The position numbers were made by a program, and so were the translations under genes. The notes below the pieces were generated by a model, which saw only the letters and a program-made list of their open reading frames with translations, had not been told where the DNA came from and made no database searches. Positions 1 through 10,423 of a DNA stretch of 64,000 bases are shown piece after piece (within the stretch, counting starts at the first letter, position 1; every line of letters starts with the position of its first letter). The stretch spans positions 1 to 64,000 of the forward strand of contig CAIVVM010000034.1 of assembly GCA_903909375.1 (NCBI GenBank). The letters run 5' to 3'. Source of the DNA: an uncultured Alphaproteobacteria bacterium. GTDB taxonomy: Bacteria; Pseudomonadota; Alphaproteobacteria; Caulobacterales; Caulobacteraceae.

Positions 1-51
1 CACAAACCGCGCAACACGCTCCCGAAGGTCCAGTGAAAACGGTCGAGTCAT
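1..51 (-). mobile_element. IS630-family transposase, N-terminal fragment cut by window edge
   Basis: Reading the minus strand from an ATG at 51 gives MTRPFSLDLRERVARFV, which then leaves the window. A short basic start followed by S-x-DLRERV is the usual N-terminus of IS630/Tc1-mariner-type transposases (helix-turn-helix DNA binding, DDE integrase further on). Only 17 codons are visible, so neither the catalytic domain, the terminal repeats nor intactness can be judged. The call rests on the motif alone. A flanking TA target duplication would be expected but cannot be placed. Confidence 0.6.
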
Positions 52-177
52 GCAGGCTGGCCTCCGGCCCAGCCCCCACCTTGAATCACGATCCGCAAAC
101 CTCGTGAATCCCGAATCCGTCAGATGCGGTCACGCTCTAGAGACAGCCTGCCCGCGGGCGCTACGCCCGGGGCATCC
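52..177. other. Noncoding stretch between transposase start and cyclase stop
   Basis: No convincing reading frame. It contains an imperfect 10-base inverted repeat (83-92 against 101-110, 8 of 10 pairs) about 30 bases upstream of the transposase ATG, which could be part of the IS end or its promoter. It also contains a GC-rich hairpin, CGGGCG-CTA-CGCCCG at 155-169, just beyond the cyclase stop. The hairpin has no T-run on the minus strand, so it is at best a weak terminator for the cyclase operon. Confidence 0.3.
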
Positions 178-2043
178 TCAACTCTTGTCGTCCGTTGGGG
201 TGGTGTAAGCCGGGATGGGGAGCGGTACGCCCTTCAGGTCGATCTCGCCCACCGAGATCACAGGGATCTCGCGCTTGGCCAGTCGCAAGGTTTCGCTACT
301 GAACAGGATGCGTGTGGAGAAGGTCTTGTTGGCGGCTTCGAGGCGGGCGGCGATCACCACCACCTCGCCATAGGCTGTGTAGTTGAAGCGCCGTTCGCCG
401 CCGAAGTTTCCGACCAGGCCGATGCCTGAGGAGATGCCCATCCGCGTGTGGCCGAAATTGATGCCACGGGCGATCATCTTCTGTCGAATGGCCTGGGCAT
501 AGGTGTCGATCTCGCGGGCGCAGGCGATGGCGCGATCCGCATGGTCCTCCGACGGTACAGGCGCGCCGAAGATGGCGATGATGCCGTCGCCGGTCATCTT
601 GTCGATCATCGCCTCGTGCTTCCAGAGCAGGTCGATGATGCCATCGAAGTATTCGTTGATCACCCCTTCGAAGGTTTCCAGATCCAGGCTTGCCACCAGA
701 TTGGAGAAGTTCTCCAGATCGGAGATCATGACGGTGATCTCACGCTCCTCAGCACCGATCTTGACCTCCTCGCGACCGTCCACCATGCGGTCTATGACCT
801 GTGGCGCCAGATAGCGTTCCAGGGTTGAGGAATAGAACGCCCGCTGATTTTGCAAATCTGCCGCCGCCAGCCGGCTCAGGATGAAGAACCCGAACGCAAA
901 GCTGATGGAGGGAGCCGTCATTGGCGCCATGATCGCGGCGCGATGGTAGAGTTCGAAGGCTGCGAAACCGCCGACTCCGAAGGCGACCAGCACGATGACA
1001 ACGGACATCCACCACTTCTGGGTCGAGCGGCCCAGCAAGGATCCACCCAGCGCAGCCGCCAGCACGATGATGGCTGACCACAACACCCCGGGGCGTTTGA
1101 CCTGGTCGCCCGCCAGCATCTGGGACAGGGCGTGGACATGGACTTCGACCCCCGGGGTGCCTTGCTGGTGGCCCGACAGGAAGCGCATCGGCGTGGCGTG
1201 CATGTCTTCCTTCGGCGTGTCGGAATCGGCGGTGGCCGAGCGGGTCACGTTGCCGATGAAGACAATCTTGTCCTTCAGCAGGGCAGGGGGCAGAAACTCG
1301 ACGAAGGCAGCCGAGTAGGACGGGCTGATGGCCCCGGCATTCTCGGCGGAAACATTGGGGTCCGGCCGGCGATAACGAATGTCGAAGGGCTTGGTCGGCG
1401 GCTTCATGCCGGCGGCAACGATGCCGACTTCCGTGGCCAGTGCGCGATACTGGCTGGGGTTTGGGTCGTATCGCCGGATAACGTCGTCGTAGTCCACGTG
1501 CATCAAGGCCCGGGCGTCAGAATAGCGGAGTTTCGGTGCGACCGGAAAATCGACGCCCGCCTTCATGTTGGGATCGGCGGCGACGATGATCGGCGCTTTT
1601 ACGTTGGCCACGCGGCCTTCAAAATCCTTGAACTCTTCATCCGAGGACCAGGTGTCCAGGAGATAGTCGACGGCAATCGCCTTGACGCCCTTGGAGTCGA
1701 GCGTGGCGATCAGGTTGCCCAGCCAGGCCTTGTCGATCGGCGCCAGGCAGTGGCAATCCGACGCTTCGCTCATGGCCTTGGTCGCTTCGCTGTCGATCTT
1801 GACGATCACGAATTCCGGCTGGGCAGCCGGCGCGCCGCCGGTGAGGCGCAAATCATAGGACAGATTCTCGACGTACCGGATCGGTGTCGTCGTGTTCAGC
1901 AATAGCGCCGCGCCTGTCGCCAGGATCGCGACCACTGCCACGCTTATGGTATCCGCCAGGCCCTTGCCACCAGTGGCCCGGAGACGTTGTAGCAGGCCGA
2001 TCAGGCGGCCCATGATTCCCTTCGACGCAACCGCAGTCGCCAT
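178..2043 (-). CDS. CHASE2-domain class III adenylate/guanylate cyclase, missing the catalytic Asn
   Basis: A 621-residue membrane cyclase expected to make cAMP or cGMP. An N-terminal membrane segment (about residues 35-52) precedes a CHASE2 sensor domain facing the periplasm (about 60-310). Three membrane helices follow (about 320-390), then a class III catalytic domain (about 430-605). Metal-binding Asp442 (ISDLENFS) and Asp486 (MTGDG), base-contacting Lys482 and Thr556 (NYTAYG) and Arg567 are present. The transition-state Asn normally four residues before that Arg is Val563, so activity may be low or lost. The start lies 3 bases after the upstream metallophosphoesterase stop, implying one operon. 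Domain family is confident; product nucleotide and activity are not. Confidence 0.85.
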   Translation of the reverse strand: MATAVASKGIMGRLIGLLQRLRATGGKGLADTISVAVVAILATGAALLLNTTTPIRYVENLSYDLRLTGGAPAAQPEFVIVKIDSEATKAMSEASDCHCLAPIDKAWLGNLIATLDSKGVKAIAVDYLLDTWSSDEEFKDFEGRVANVKAPIIVAADPNMKAGVDFPVAPKLRYSDARALMHVDYDDVIRRYDPNPSQYRALATEVGIVAAGMKPPTKPFDIRYRRPDPNVSAENAGAISPSYSAAFVEFLPPALLKDKIVFIGNVTRSATADSDTPKEDMHATPMRFLSGHQQGTPGVEVHVHALSQMLAGDQVKRPGVLWSAIIVLAAALGGSLLGRSTQKWWMSVVIVLVAFGVGGFAAFELYHRAAIMAPMTAPSISFAFGFFILSRLAAADLQNQRAFYSSTLERYLAPQVIDRMVDGREEVKIGAEEREITVMISDLENFSNLVASLDLETFEGVINEYFDGIIDLLWKHEAMIDKMTGDGIIAIFGAPVPSEDHADRAIACAREIDTYAQAIRQKMIARGINFGHTRMGISSGIGLVGNFGGERRFNYTAYGEVVVIAARLEAANKTFSTRILFSSETLRLAKREIPVISVGEIDLKGVPLPIPAYTTPTDDKS

Positions 2044-2046
2044 GAA

Positions 2047-2880
2047 TCACGCCAGCTTTCGGAACGGGAAGTTATAGGTCACTGCCGGCGTGTATTCGCC
2101 AGCCAGACAGACGTGTGTCGTCAGGTCGGGCCCATTCGACATCAGCAGGGCGAACGCCGGTGGTTCCTCGACAAGGATCTCGCGGCCATCCGGGACCTCC
2201 ATGTCCACCTCCGTGAGGTCGAGGGTGAGCTGGATCGAGGTGGCAGGCGCGGCGGCGACCATGTGACCGGCAAAGAGACCATAGAAAGCGCGGTGGATGT
2301 GGCCACACATCAACACCTTCACCTGATTGCGGCCGGTCAATACCTCGGCCAGACGCAGAAGCCAGGGTGACTGAGGATCAGGGTCCATCCAGCGAATGCC
2401 GCTTGGGATCGGAGGATGGTGCAGGATCACCGCTGTGGGGCGCTCTGGCGCCTCATCAAGCGTCGCGCTCAGCCATGCCGCGCGGGCTTCGTCATAGTCA
2501 CCGTGGTTTTCGCCTTCGAGGGTGTCGCAGACGACCATCCGCATGGACCCGAAGTCCACGGCATACTGCACATATCCGTTGGGATCGGTCTGGGCGCCTG
2601 GGCCGCTGAAGACCTCAAGGAACGGCGCTCGCAGATCATGATTTCCCAGGGCGTAGTAGATCGGGATTTCGCTGTCGGCCATGAGCCGCTTCAGCTCAAG
2701 GTACTCTTCGACCTCACCGCGATCGACCAGATCGCCGCTGGCGATGATGGCGACAGGACGCGGACGCAGCCCATGGATGGTCTTCATGACCTGGCGCAAC
2801 CGCTCTTCGTTCCGTCTCTGGTTGAGCGGATCCTTGTCGGTCGTGATGTGCAGATCGGTGATCTGAGCTATCGTTAACAA
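2047..2880 (-). CDS. Calcineurin-like metallophosphoesterase, CpdA/GpdQ type (probable cyclic nucleotide phosphodiesterase)
   Basis: A 277-residue cytoplasmic protein with the full metallophosphoesterase set: D9-x-H11, G49-D50, G79-N80-H81-D82, H154-H155 and G193-H194-x-H196. This is the class III cyclic nucleotide phosphodiesterase arrangement (CpdA, Rv0805), though glycerophosphodiesterases (GpdQ) share it. The start is TTG at 2880 with a strong GGGGAGG ribosome site about 8 bases upstream. It is the first gene of an operon with the CHASE2 cyclase, which supports hydrolysis of the same cyclic nucleotide by inference. Substrate is not provable from sequence. Confidence 0.85.
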   Translation of the reverse strand: MLTIAQITDLHITTDKDPLNQRRNEERLRQVMKTIHGLRPRPVAIIASGDLVDRGEVEEYLELKRLMADSEIPIYYALGNHDLRAPFLEVFSGPGAQTDPNGYVQYAVDFGSMRMVVCDTLEGENHGDYDEARAAWLSATLDEAPERPTAVILHHPPIPSGIRWMDPDPQSPWLLRLAEVLTGRNQVKVLMCGHIHRAFYGLFAGHMVAAAPATSIQLTLDLTEVDMEVPDGREILVEEPPAFALLMSNGPDLTTHVCLAGEYTPAVTYNFPFRKLA

Positions 2881-2929
2881 CTAGCCGCCTCCCCGAGCAG
2901 CGCGCACTGTCCCCGCTAGATACGCGGGC

Positions 2930-4363
<1,434 letters not shown>

Positions 4364-4385
4364 GATCGGGTCCCTTGTCGCCGGC

Positions 4386-6032
4386 CTAAACCGCCGCGCT
4401 CAGTTCTTTGATCTGCTTGTTCAGGATCAGATCGTTGTCGGAATAGTCCACAGGGCAGTCGATCAGGTTAACGCCGGGCGTATTGAGACACTTCTGGATC
4501 AACTCCGGCAATTCCGCCGCACTCGATACGCGGTATCCGTTGGCGCCGTAGGACTCCGCGTATTTCACGAAGTCAGGATTGCCGTAGGTCAGCCCCCAGT
4601 CCTTGAAGCCCATGTTAGCCTGCTTCCAGCGGATCATGCCGTAGCTGTTGTCGTTCAGGATCAGGACGGTGATGTTGAGTTTCAGGCGGACGGCCGTCTC
4701 CATCTCCTGACTGTTCATCATGAAGCCGCCGTCACCGCAGATCGCCATGACCTTGCGGTCTGGGTAAACCATCGAGGAGGCCATGGCTGATGGCAGGCCG
4801 GCGCCCATCGTGGCCAGGGCATTATCCAGCAAAACGGTGTTGGTCATCCGCGCCGGATAGTTTCGCGCGAACCAGATTTTGTAGACGCCGTTGTCCAGGC
4901 AAATGATGCCGTTGTCCGGCATCGCGTCGCGTATCTTCTGCACCAGATATTGCGGATAGATGGGGAAGCGCATGTCGCCCACCGACTTGGCGGTATGCTC
5001 CACCTCGGCGGCGCGCGCCTTGAACATGGCCGAGAAGTCCCAGCCCGCCTGAGGCAGAATGTCTTCCTTGATCTGCCAGATCGCGTTGCCGATATCGCCG
5101 ATCACTTCGTACTGCGGGAAATAGACCGGATCGACCTCGGCCGATCGGAAATTGATGTGGATCACCTCGGTGCCGCCGGGCTGCATGAAGAACGGCGGCT
5201 TCTCGATCACGTCGTGGCCGACGTTGATGATCAGGTCGGCAGAGCCGATAGCCCGGTGGACAAAATCGCCAGCCGACAGTGCGGCGCAGCCCAGGAACTT
5301 GCCGCTGGTCTCGTCGACCACGCCTTTGCCCAGTTGGGTGGAAACGAACGGGATCCCGGTCTTCTCGATGAATTGGGTGAGCATCCGGCTGGTCATCGCG
5401 CGATTGGCGCCGGCGCCGATCACCAGAATGGGGGACCTCGCCTGTTCAATACGCTTGGCGGCGGCACGGATAGATTTTTCGTCGGCGACCGGGCGGCGAG
5501 CATTGCTCTTTACCATCGGCTTTTCGTCGGTGTGCTCGTCGGCGATATCCTCGGGAAACTCGATATGCACCGCCCCGGGTTTTTCCTCCTGCGCCAGGCG
5601 GAAGGCCTCGCGGACCTTAGAAGGGATATTGTCGGCGGAGGCCAGTTGGTGCGTGTACTTCGTGATCGGCTTCATCATGTCGACCACATCGAGGATCTGG
5701 AACCGACCCTGTTTGGATTTCTTGATCGGCTTCTGGCCGGTCAGCATCATCATGGGCATTCCACCCAGCTGTGCGTAGGCGGCGGCTGTTACGAAGTTGG
5801 TGGCGCCCGGGCCCAGTGTGGCCACGCAGACCCCGGCCTTGCCGGTGTGGCGGCCATAGGTGGCGGCCATGAATCCGGCGCCTTGTTCGTGCCGTGTCAG
5901 GATGAGCTGAATTTTTGTAGATCTCGAAAGGCTGTCGAGAAAATCCAGATTCTCTTCACCTGGAACACCAAAGACGTGCAGCACGCCTTCCTCTTCCAGA
6001 CACTGCACGAAAAGATCAGACGCTTTGGTCAT
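4386..6032 (-). CDS. Acetolactate-synthase-like ThDP enzyme (large subunit type)
   Basis: A 548-residue thiamine-diphosphate enzyme of the catabolic acetolactate synthase type (two pyruvate to acetolactate plus CO2 in the reference family). The N-terminal pyrimidine-binding domain carries catalytic Glu49 (RHEQG). The C-terminal domain carries the ThDP/Mg motif GDG (433-435) ending in NDN (460-462). I chose the ATG at 6032, which has a GGGGG ribosome site; an in-frame start at 6110 would add 26 unconserved-looking residues. No small regulatory subunit gene is nearby, as expected for the AlsS branch rather than the biosynthetic IlvB branch. A relative acting on other 2-keto acids is possible. 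Confidence 0.8.
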   Translation of the reverse strand: MTKASDLFVQCLEEEGVLHVFGVPGEENLDFLDSLSRSTKIQLILTRHEQGAGFMAATYGRHTGKAGVCVATLGPGATNFVTAAAYAQLGGMPMMMLTGQKPIKKSKQGRFQILDVVDMMKPITKYTHQLASADNIPSKVREAFRLAQEEKPGAVHIEFPEDIADEHTDEKPMVKSNARRPVADEKSIRAAAKRIEQARSPILVIGAGANRAMTSRMLTQFIEKTGIPFVSTQLGKGVVDETSGKFLGCAALSAGDFVHRAIGSADLIINVGHDVIEKPPFFMQPGGTEVIHINFRSAEVDPVYFPQYEVIGDIGNAIWQIKEDILPQAGWDFSAMFKARAAEVEHTAKSVGDMRFPIYPQYLVQKIRDAMPDNGIICLDNGVYKIWFARNYPARMTNTVLLDNALATMGAGLPSAMASSMVYPDRKVMAICGDGGFMMNSQEMETAVRLKLNITVLILNDNSYGMIRWKQANMGFKDWGLTYGNPDFVKYAESYGANGYRVSSAAELPELIQKCLNTPGVNLIDCPVDYSDNDLILNKQIKELSAAV

Positions 6033-6211
6033 GTGTATGCCCCCATCACAGCTTGTGAGTTGTCGCAAATTCCGACGACTTGTGAAGTGCCTTAAAGCAG
6101 GCTTGGACATTCAGATGTGTTTTGCGCTTAAGTTGCGTCGGATTCCGTAGATACTCAGACCGGAACCAACAGGCGGCGGCCGTGGGGCGCCGAAAATCAT
6201 GGGGGGGCTTC
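6033..6211. promoter_or_regulatory. Divergent control region between the AlsS-like gene and gdhA
   Basis: This 179-base spacer must hold promoters for both directions. It contains a direct repeat CTTGTGA at 6052-6058 and 6079-6085 (27 bases apart). Between the copies sits an imperfect inverted repeat, GTTGTCG (6059-6065) against CGACGAC (6073-6079). The layout could be an operator for a regulator of one or both genes. I cannot name the regulator or place -35/-10 boxes securely. Confidence 0.3.
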
Positions 6212-7570
6212 ATGGCGGTAAGTGATCACGTTGATCTGGCGACGTTCATCGAGGGGGTGAGGCGTCGCAATCCCGGGCAGCCGGAGTTCGCTCAGGCGGT
6301 TCAGGAAGTCGCGGAAGACATCTACGACTACATCCAGGACAAGGAACAGTACCACAAGTACCAGATCCTGCGCCGGATCGCCGAGCCGGATCGGGTGATC
6401 AGCTTCCGGGTCTGCTGGGAAGATGACAACGGCAATATTCGTGTCCAGCGCGGCTGGCGGGTCCAGAACAACAATTCCATCGGCCCCTACAAGGGCGGTA
6501 TCCGCTTCCACCCGTCTGTGACGGAAAGCGTGTTGAAGTTCCTGGCCTTCGAGCAGACCTTCAAGAACGCCCTCACGGGCCTGCCCATGGGCGGCGGCAA
6601 GGGTGGCGCCAACTTCAATCCCAAGGGGAAGTCCGACAATGAAGTGATGCGCTTCTGCCAATCGTTCATGAACGAGCTCTATCGTTACATCGGCGCCGAC
6701 ATTGACGTGCCAGCCGGCGACATCGGAGTCGGCGGTCGGGAGATTGGCTACATGTTTGGCCAGTACAAGCGTCTGACCAATGAGTTCACCGGCGTGCTGA
6801 CAGGCAAGGGCCTGGAGTATGGCGGCAGCCTGATCCGGACAGAGGCCACCGGTTACGGCGCGGTCTATTTCCTTCGCAACATGCTGGCGACCCAGAAGGA
6901 TGGGGTTGAAGGCAAGAATGTCGTGATCTCGGGATCGGGCAACGTGGCGACCCACGCTGCCGAAAAGATCAATCAACTGGGCGGCAAGGTTCTGACGCTG
7001 TCTGACTCCGAAGGGTATATCTTTGATCCGGCGGGCATCTCCGAAGAGAAGGTCAACTGGGTCAAGGACCTCAAGAACAAGCGCCGCGGCCGTATTTCCG
7101 AGTATGCCAAGGAGTTCAAGGGCTCGGAATTCGTCTCGGGCAATACCCCGTGGGGCGTACCCTGTGATCTGGCTCTACCCTGCGCCACCCAGAACGAACT
7201 GACGGGTGACGATGCGCGCCTGCTCGTCCAGAATGGCTGTATTGCGGTTTCCGAGGGCGCCAACATGCCGACGACGCTGGAAGGCGTCCACGTGTTCAAG
7301 GATGCGCAGATCCTGTTCGCGCCCGGCAAGGCTGCCAATGCAGGCGGCGTGTCGGTCTCCGGCCTCGAGATGAGCCAGAACTCGGCGCGCATCTCCTGGA
7401 AGGAAGACGAGTTGCAGCGCCTCCTGGAAGACATCATGGCCGGCATCCACGCATCCTGCGTTGAGTATGGCGGTCGTCCGGGATCGAAGGTCACCGACTA
7501 TGTCCGCGGCGCCAACATCGCGGGCTTCAAGAAGGTGGCTGACGCCATGCTGGCCTTCGGCGTTGTGTAG
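6212..7570 (+). CDS. gdhA: NADP-specific glutamate dehydrogenase
   Basis: A 452-residue enzyme of the small hexameric class, catalysing reductive amination of 2-oxoglutarate with ammonium to glutamate. Substrate and catalytic residues are visible: Lys94 in GPYKGGIRFHP, Lys118, Lys130 in GGGKGG and Asp170 in PAGDIGVGGRE. A Rossmann domain with GSGNVATHAA follows, and the acidic-to-SDS change in LSDSEGYI fits NADP preference. I chose ATG 6212 after a G-rich ribosome site; an upstream in-frame start at 6122 adds a low-quality extension. Monocistronic, with its own terminator immediately downstream. Confidence 0.95.
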   Translation: MAVSDHVDLATFIEGVRRRNPGQPEFAQAVQEVAEDIYDYIQDKEQYHKYQILRRIAEPDRVISFRVCWEDDNGNIRVQRGWRVQNNNSIGPYKGGIRFHPSVTESVLKFLAFEQTFKNALTGLPMGGGKGGANFNPKGKSDNEVMRFCQSFMNELYRYIGADIDVPAGDIGVGGREIGYMFGQYKRLTNEFTGVLTGKGLEYGGSLIRTEATGYGAVYFLRNMLATQKDGVEGKNVVISGSGNVATHAAEKINQLGGKVLTLSDSEGYIFDPAGISEEKVNWVKDLKNKRRGRISEYAKEFKGSEFVSGNTPWGVPCDLALPCATQNELTGDDARLLVQNGCIAVSEGANMPTTLEGVHVFKDAQILFAPGKAANAGGVSVSGLEMSQNSARISWKEDELQRLLEDIMAGIHASCVEYGGRPGSKVTDYVRGANIAGFKKVADAMLAFGVV

Positions 7571-7600
7571 TCGCCGCAGCCGCGCCGTGGAATGAACATA

Positions 7601-7635
7601 CGCCGTCCCGGGTAACCGGGACGGCGTTTTTCTTT
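7601..7635 (+). terminator. Rho-independent terminator of gdhA
   Basis: A perfect 11-base stem (CGCCGTCCCGG at 7601-7611 with its complement at 7616-7626) closes a GTAA tetraloop and is followed by TTTTTCTTT. It lies 30 bases after the gdhA stop. Read on the minus strand the hairpin has no T-run, so it acts mainly for gdhA. Confidence 0.92.
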
Positions 7636-7668
7636 AAGCTGCCGGGACTTCCTGCAGAGCATCCGAGT

Positions 7669-9546
7669 TCAGTCGCCCGTACCTCTTCGAGCAATCGTCT
7701 GCGTCCACTTCAGCGTCTCAAGCGGCGGATGTCCGGCTGGCGGCGTCGATTTTCCAGGGGCATGGAAGCTGTGGCAGGTGGTGCAATCAGCGTCGTCTGC
7801 AGCCTTGGTCTGCGCCTCCGTCTTGCCGTGGCAGCTGGCGCACTTGGCGATGTCGGGGATCAGCACGTCTGCGCTGCGTTCCGAGACTGTCGCCTTGTGG
7901 CAGTCGACACATTCGTAGCCGCCGGCCCTGGATTGCCCCGGACCGCCGTGCTCCGGCACGCTGTGGTCAAAGGCTCCGCGCGGCATATAGCGCTGGGTCA
8001 GTTTCACGGGCGCCATCTGCACTGTATCGCCGGCCCAGGTGATCGTGTGGCAATCGTAACAGGCGCCGCCCTTGGAGAAGGTCGCACGCCATGCGCTGGC
8101 GCCGGTCGCGGTGAACACCGCCGGACGGATCGTGCCCGGGCGCTGTCGGTCCGTCCCTCCTGTGGCTGCTGGTGGTCGCCCGGCCAAGGTGTCCACGACC
8201 TTCTGCAACTCACCGTGCGGGAGGGACTTCAGCTGGCCGTTCGTGTCACGAGCGAAGGCGAGGGAGTGGCAGCTTGCACAATCCTTCTCCATCTCGATCG
8301 GACGGAAACCCTTTCCGGAAGGGTCGGGCGCGTGACAGGAGGCGCACTGGAGCGCGGCGCCATATCCGTTTTTCTTGCCCAGCACGATGGCCTGACGTGC
8401 AACCCCGCCCAGAGGGTCGAGGTGCATCTTGTGCGGGAAAATCAGACCGTTCCGCTCCATGGGCAGGCCCTTTAGCTCAAGACGTTGGAACGTCGGCTTG
8501 GGGCCGGCAGCCGAGGTCATGATCAAGGGTCTGAAGGTCGGATGGCGTCCCCAGTCAGGAGTATCGATCAGTTCGGTCTTGCCCAACCGCATCTTCAGCT
8601 GGCTGTGACAGCTCTCGCAGTCCTGCACGACCACTAGCGTCGGTTTGTCGGCCAGGGGCGCCTTGAGGTTGGCGGCGGGTGTTGCTTCCGGCTTGGTGTG
8701 TTCGATGTGGCAGCTCGCGCAGCGATCTGTCGGATGATTGACCGCACGCTGGATGAGGGCGCCGACCTTTGGGCCAATGGCATCGGGCAGGGGTGCGGCT
8801 CGCCGCAGCTTGTCGTGGGATGCGTGCTCAGCGATCAGCAGGGGTTCAAAGGGACTGCCGCCGGAGCGTGACCGATCCAGGGCGGCGGCCTGTGTTGCTG
8901 CATCTGGCCCGGCCTTGTGACAACTGAGGCAAGTCTCGTCCTGAACCGCGACGAACGCCTTGACGTGGCAAGCCTTGCAGTCGGTCTCGAGGAAGGCATG
9001 GGCTTTGGAGAGGGGGCCGGACGACCATTGCTGGTCGGGGTGGATCTTGACCTGGGACAACCAGCCAGACGCCACCAGCGGGACGATCAGAGACAGCAGA
9101 ATGATACTGACTCCCAACGCCCAGGCCATGTTCCGGCGACCAAACACCGACGCCTTTAATGAGAAGATGCTGGGGCTGGGATGGTCTTCGTGCTCCTCGC
9201 GCGTGACCGTGATCACCGCCGCGCCATCGTCGCCCGCTGCAAACGCCAGCCGGTACTCGCCAAATGCCGCCACGGGATCGCCGGACAGATTGAACTCGAC
9301 CCGCTTCGTCGGGCGCCCGTTCAGTGCAAAGCCCGCGTCAGCCACGCTTTCCAGGACAACGCGGCCGGACCCGGCAAACCGGAGTTTGGCGTGATGCAGG
9401 TCGACGGCCAGATCCGGCAGATGGATATCGCTCTCGGGCGCCCGACCGATCGAAAGTTCCGGACCCGCCAAGCGGCGCTCACGGATGATCGGTTCGCCGC
9501 CCGCAGCGCGCTGAGTGACCAGCTTGAGGTGAAATTCCTGGGCCAT
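7669..9546 (-). CDS. FHA-domain membrane-anchored decaheme cytochrome c
   Basis: A 625-residue protein with an unusual layout. Residues about 15-100 form a cytoplasmic FHA fold: GR, a DLHH where SxxH is usual, then LNG. Residues about 140-162 are a single membrane helix. The remainder carries ten CxxCH heme c motifs (CKACH, CLSCH, CASCH four times, CESCH, CYDCH, CVDCH, CTTCH), placing a multiheme electron carrier in the periplasm. I chose the ATG at 9546, one base after the upstream stop; a TTG at 9561 would overlap that gene. It is the last gene of the operon with the b-type membrane protein and the FAD/CNB/Fe-S protein, next to ccm genes needed to attach its hemes. Confidence 0.85.
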   Translation of the reverse strand: MAQEFHLKLVTQRAAGGEPIIRERRLAGPELSIGRAPESDIHLPDLAVDLHHAKLRFAGSGRVVLESVADAGFALNGRPTKRVEFNLSGDPVAAFGEYRLAFAAGDDGAAVITVTREEHEDHPSPSIFSLKASVFGRRNMAWALGVSIILLSLIVPLVASGWLSQVKIHPDQQWSSGPLSKAHAFLETDCKACHVKAFVAVQDETCLSCHKAGPDAATQAAALDRSRSGGSPFEPLLIAEHASHDKLRRAAPLPDAIGPKVGALIQRAVNHPTDRCASCHIEHTKPEATPAANLKAPLADKPTLVVVQDCESCHSQLKMRLGKTELIDTPDWGRHPTFRPLIMTSAAGPKPTFQRLELKGLPMERNGLIFPHKMHLDPLGGVARQAIVLGKKNGYGAALQCASCHAPDPSGKGFRPIEMEKDCASCHSLAFARDTNGQLKSLPHGELQKVVDTLAGRPPAATGGTDRQRPGTIRPAVFTATGASAWRATFSKGGACYDCHTITWAGDTVQMAPVKLTQRYMPRGAFDHSVPEHGGPGQSRAGGYECVDCHKATVSERSADVLIPDIAKCASCHGKTEAQTKAADDADCTTCHSFHAPGKSTPPAGHPPLETLKWTQTIARRGTGD

Positions 9547-9547
9547 A

Positions 9548-10420
9548 TCACCAATAGGCAAAGACGCTGACGATGTGCGCGATCAGCGCCGCCAGCAGGG
9601 CGAAAGTGGCCGGGATGTGCACGAACAGCCAGACTTCAAGAAGGCCCGTGATCCGCATCTGACGCCGCGCCAGAGCAAGCGCGTCCGCCTTTTGCTGCAT
9701 CAGTTCCTCGATCTTGACCAGAACCTCGCCCGAAGCGCCGGTACGCGACAGGGTCCGGATCTGATCTAGGGACTGCTTGTTGGCGCAATTGCTGTAGCTA
9801 CCGCTCAGGCGTTGCCAGAATGCACCGCCGATCTGTGTGTCCTGCACGGAATGGCGCACGATGGCTGCCCCGGCGCGGTCAAGGGGTTGGGCGGCTTCCT
9901 GAAGTTGCCCGTCCAGGCTCTCGAGGGTGTCCAGCATTTGCCGTCGAGTGATTTCTCCCCGGTTGGCGCTCAATCGATGCGGCATCACCGTATAGGCCCA
10001 GATGCCGAAACCTCCCGATGCGATCACCAGCATCATGAGGGCATAGGCGAGCGTGTGAACGTTCCAACCGAACTGGAAACCGGTATGCAACGTGGCCAGC
10101 ACCGTAAGAGAGAGGCCCAGATAGACATGCGCAGAAACCCAGGCCTTGAGGGAATAGTGGCCATCGCTGACCGCGCGCTTGCGGACACCGAGGCAGGCCA
10201 GCCAGACGATCAGGCCCGCACTCACCGTTCCCAGAATGTATCCCAGCCAGCTTCCACCGCTGGGAGCTTCCATAAGGCTTTGGGCGGCGAAGAAGTAGAC
10301 GCCGATCGCAGCCACGCAGAGTCCGGTAGCGACAATCGCCCAGCGGAAGCCCTTGTGCCGCAGGAACCCTTCGTGGGTCCGTTGGCGAACGCGGCCTGAC
10401 TGTACCCCGGTTTGAGTCAC
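9548..10420 (-). CDS. Five-helix membrane protein, probable di-heme cytochrome b subunit
   Basis: A 290-residue integral membrane protein with helices near 27-47, 60-78, 98-117, 124-144 and 264-290, and a soluble loop at about 145-255. Two helices each hold a His pair 14 residues apart: H98/H112 and H268/H282. Such pairs are the bis-His ligand pattern for two stacked b hemes in cytochrome b and ferric-reductase families. I infer that it moves electrons across the membrane between the Fe-S protein upstream (stop 3 bases before this start) and the multiheme cytochrome downstream. I do not recognise a named family. Confidence 0.65.
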   Translation of the reverse strand: MTQTGVQSGRVRQRTHEGFLRHKGFRWAIVATGLCVAAIGVYFFAAQSLMEAPSGGSWLGYILGTVSAGLIVWLACLGVRKRAVSDGHYSLKAWVSAHVYLGLSLTVLATLHTGFQFGWNVHTLAYALMMLVIASGGFGIWAYTVMPHRLSANRGEITRRQMLDTLESLDGQLQEAAQPLDRAGAAIVRHSVQDTQIGGAFWQRLSGSYSNCANKQSLDQIRTLSRTGASGEVLVKIEELMQQKADALALARRQMRITGLLEVWLFVHIPATFALLAALIAHIVSVFAYW

Positions 10421-10423
10421 GGC

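Noticed and set aside
155-169. GC hairpin after the cyclase gene as a true terminator
   Set aside because: Stem is only 6 pairs and there is no T-run on the minus strand.
2047-2880. Assigning the metallophosphoesterase firmly as cAMP phosphodiesterase CpdA
   Set aside because: The motif set is shared with glycerophosphodiesterases and other phosphatases; operon context supports but does not prove it.
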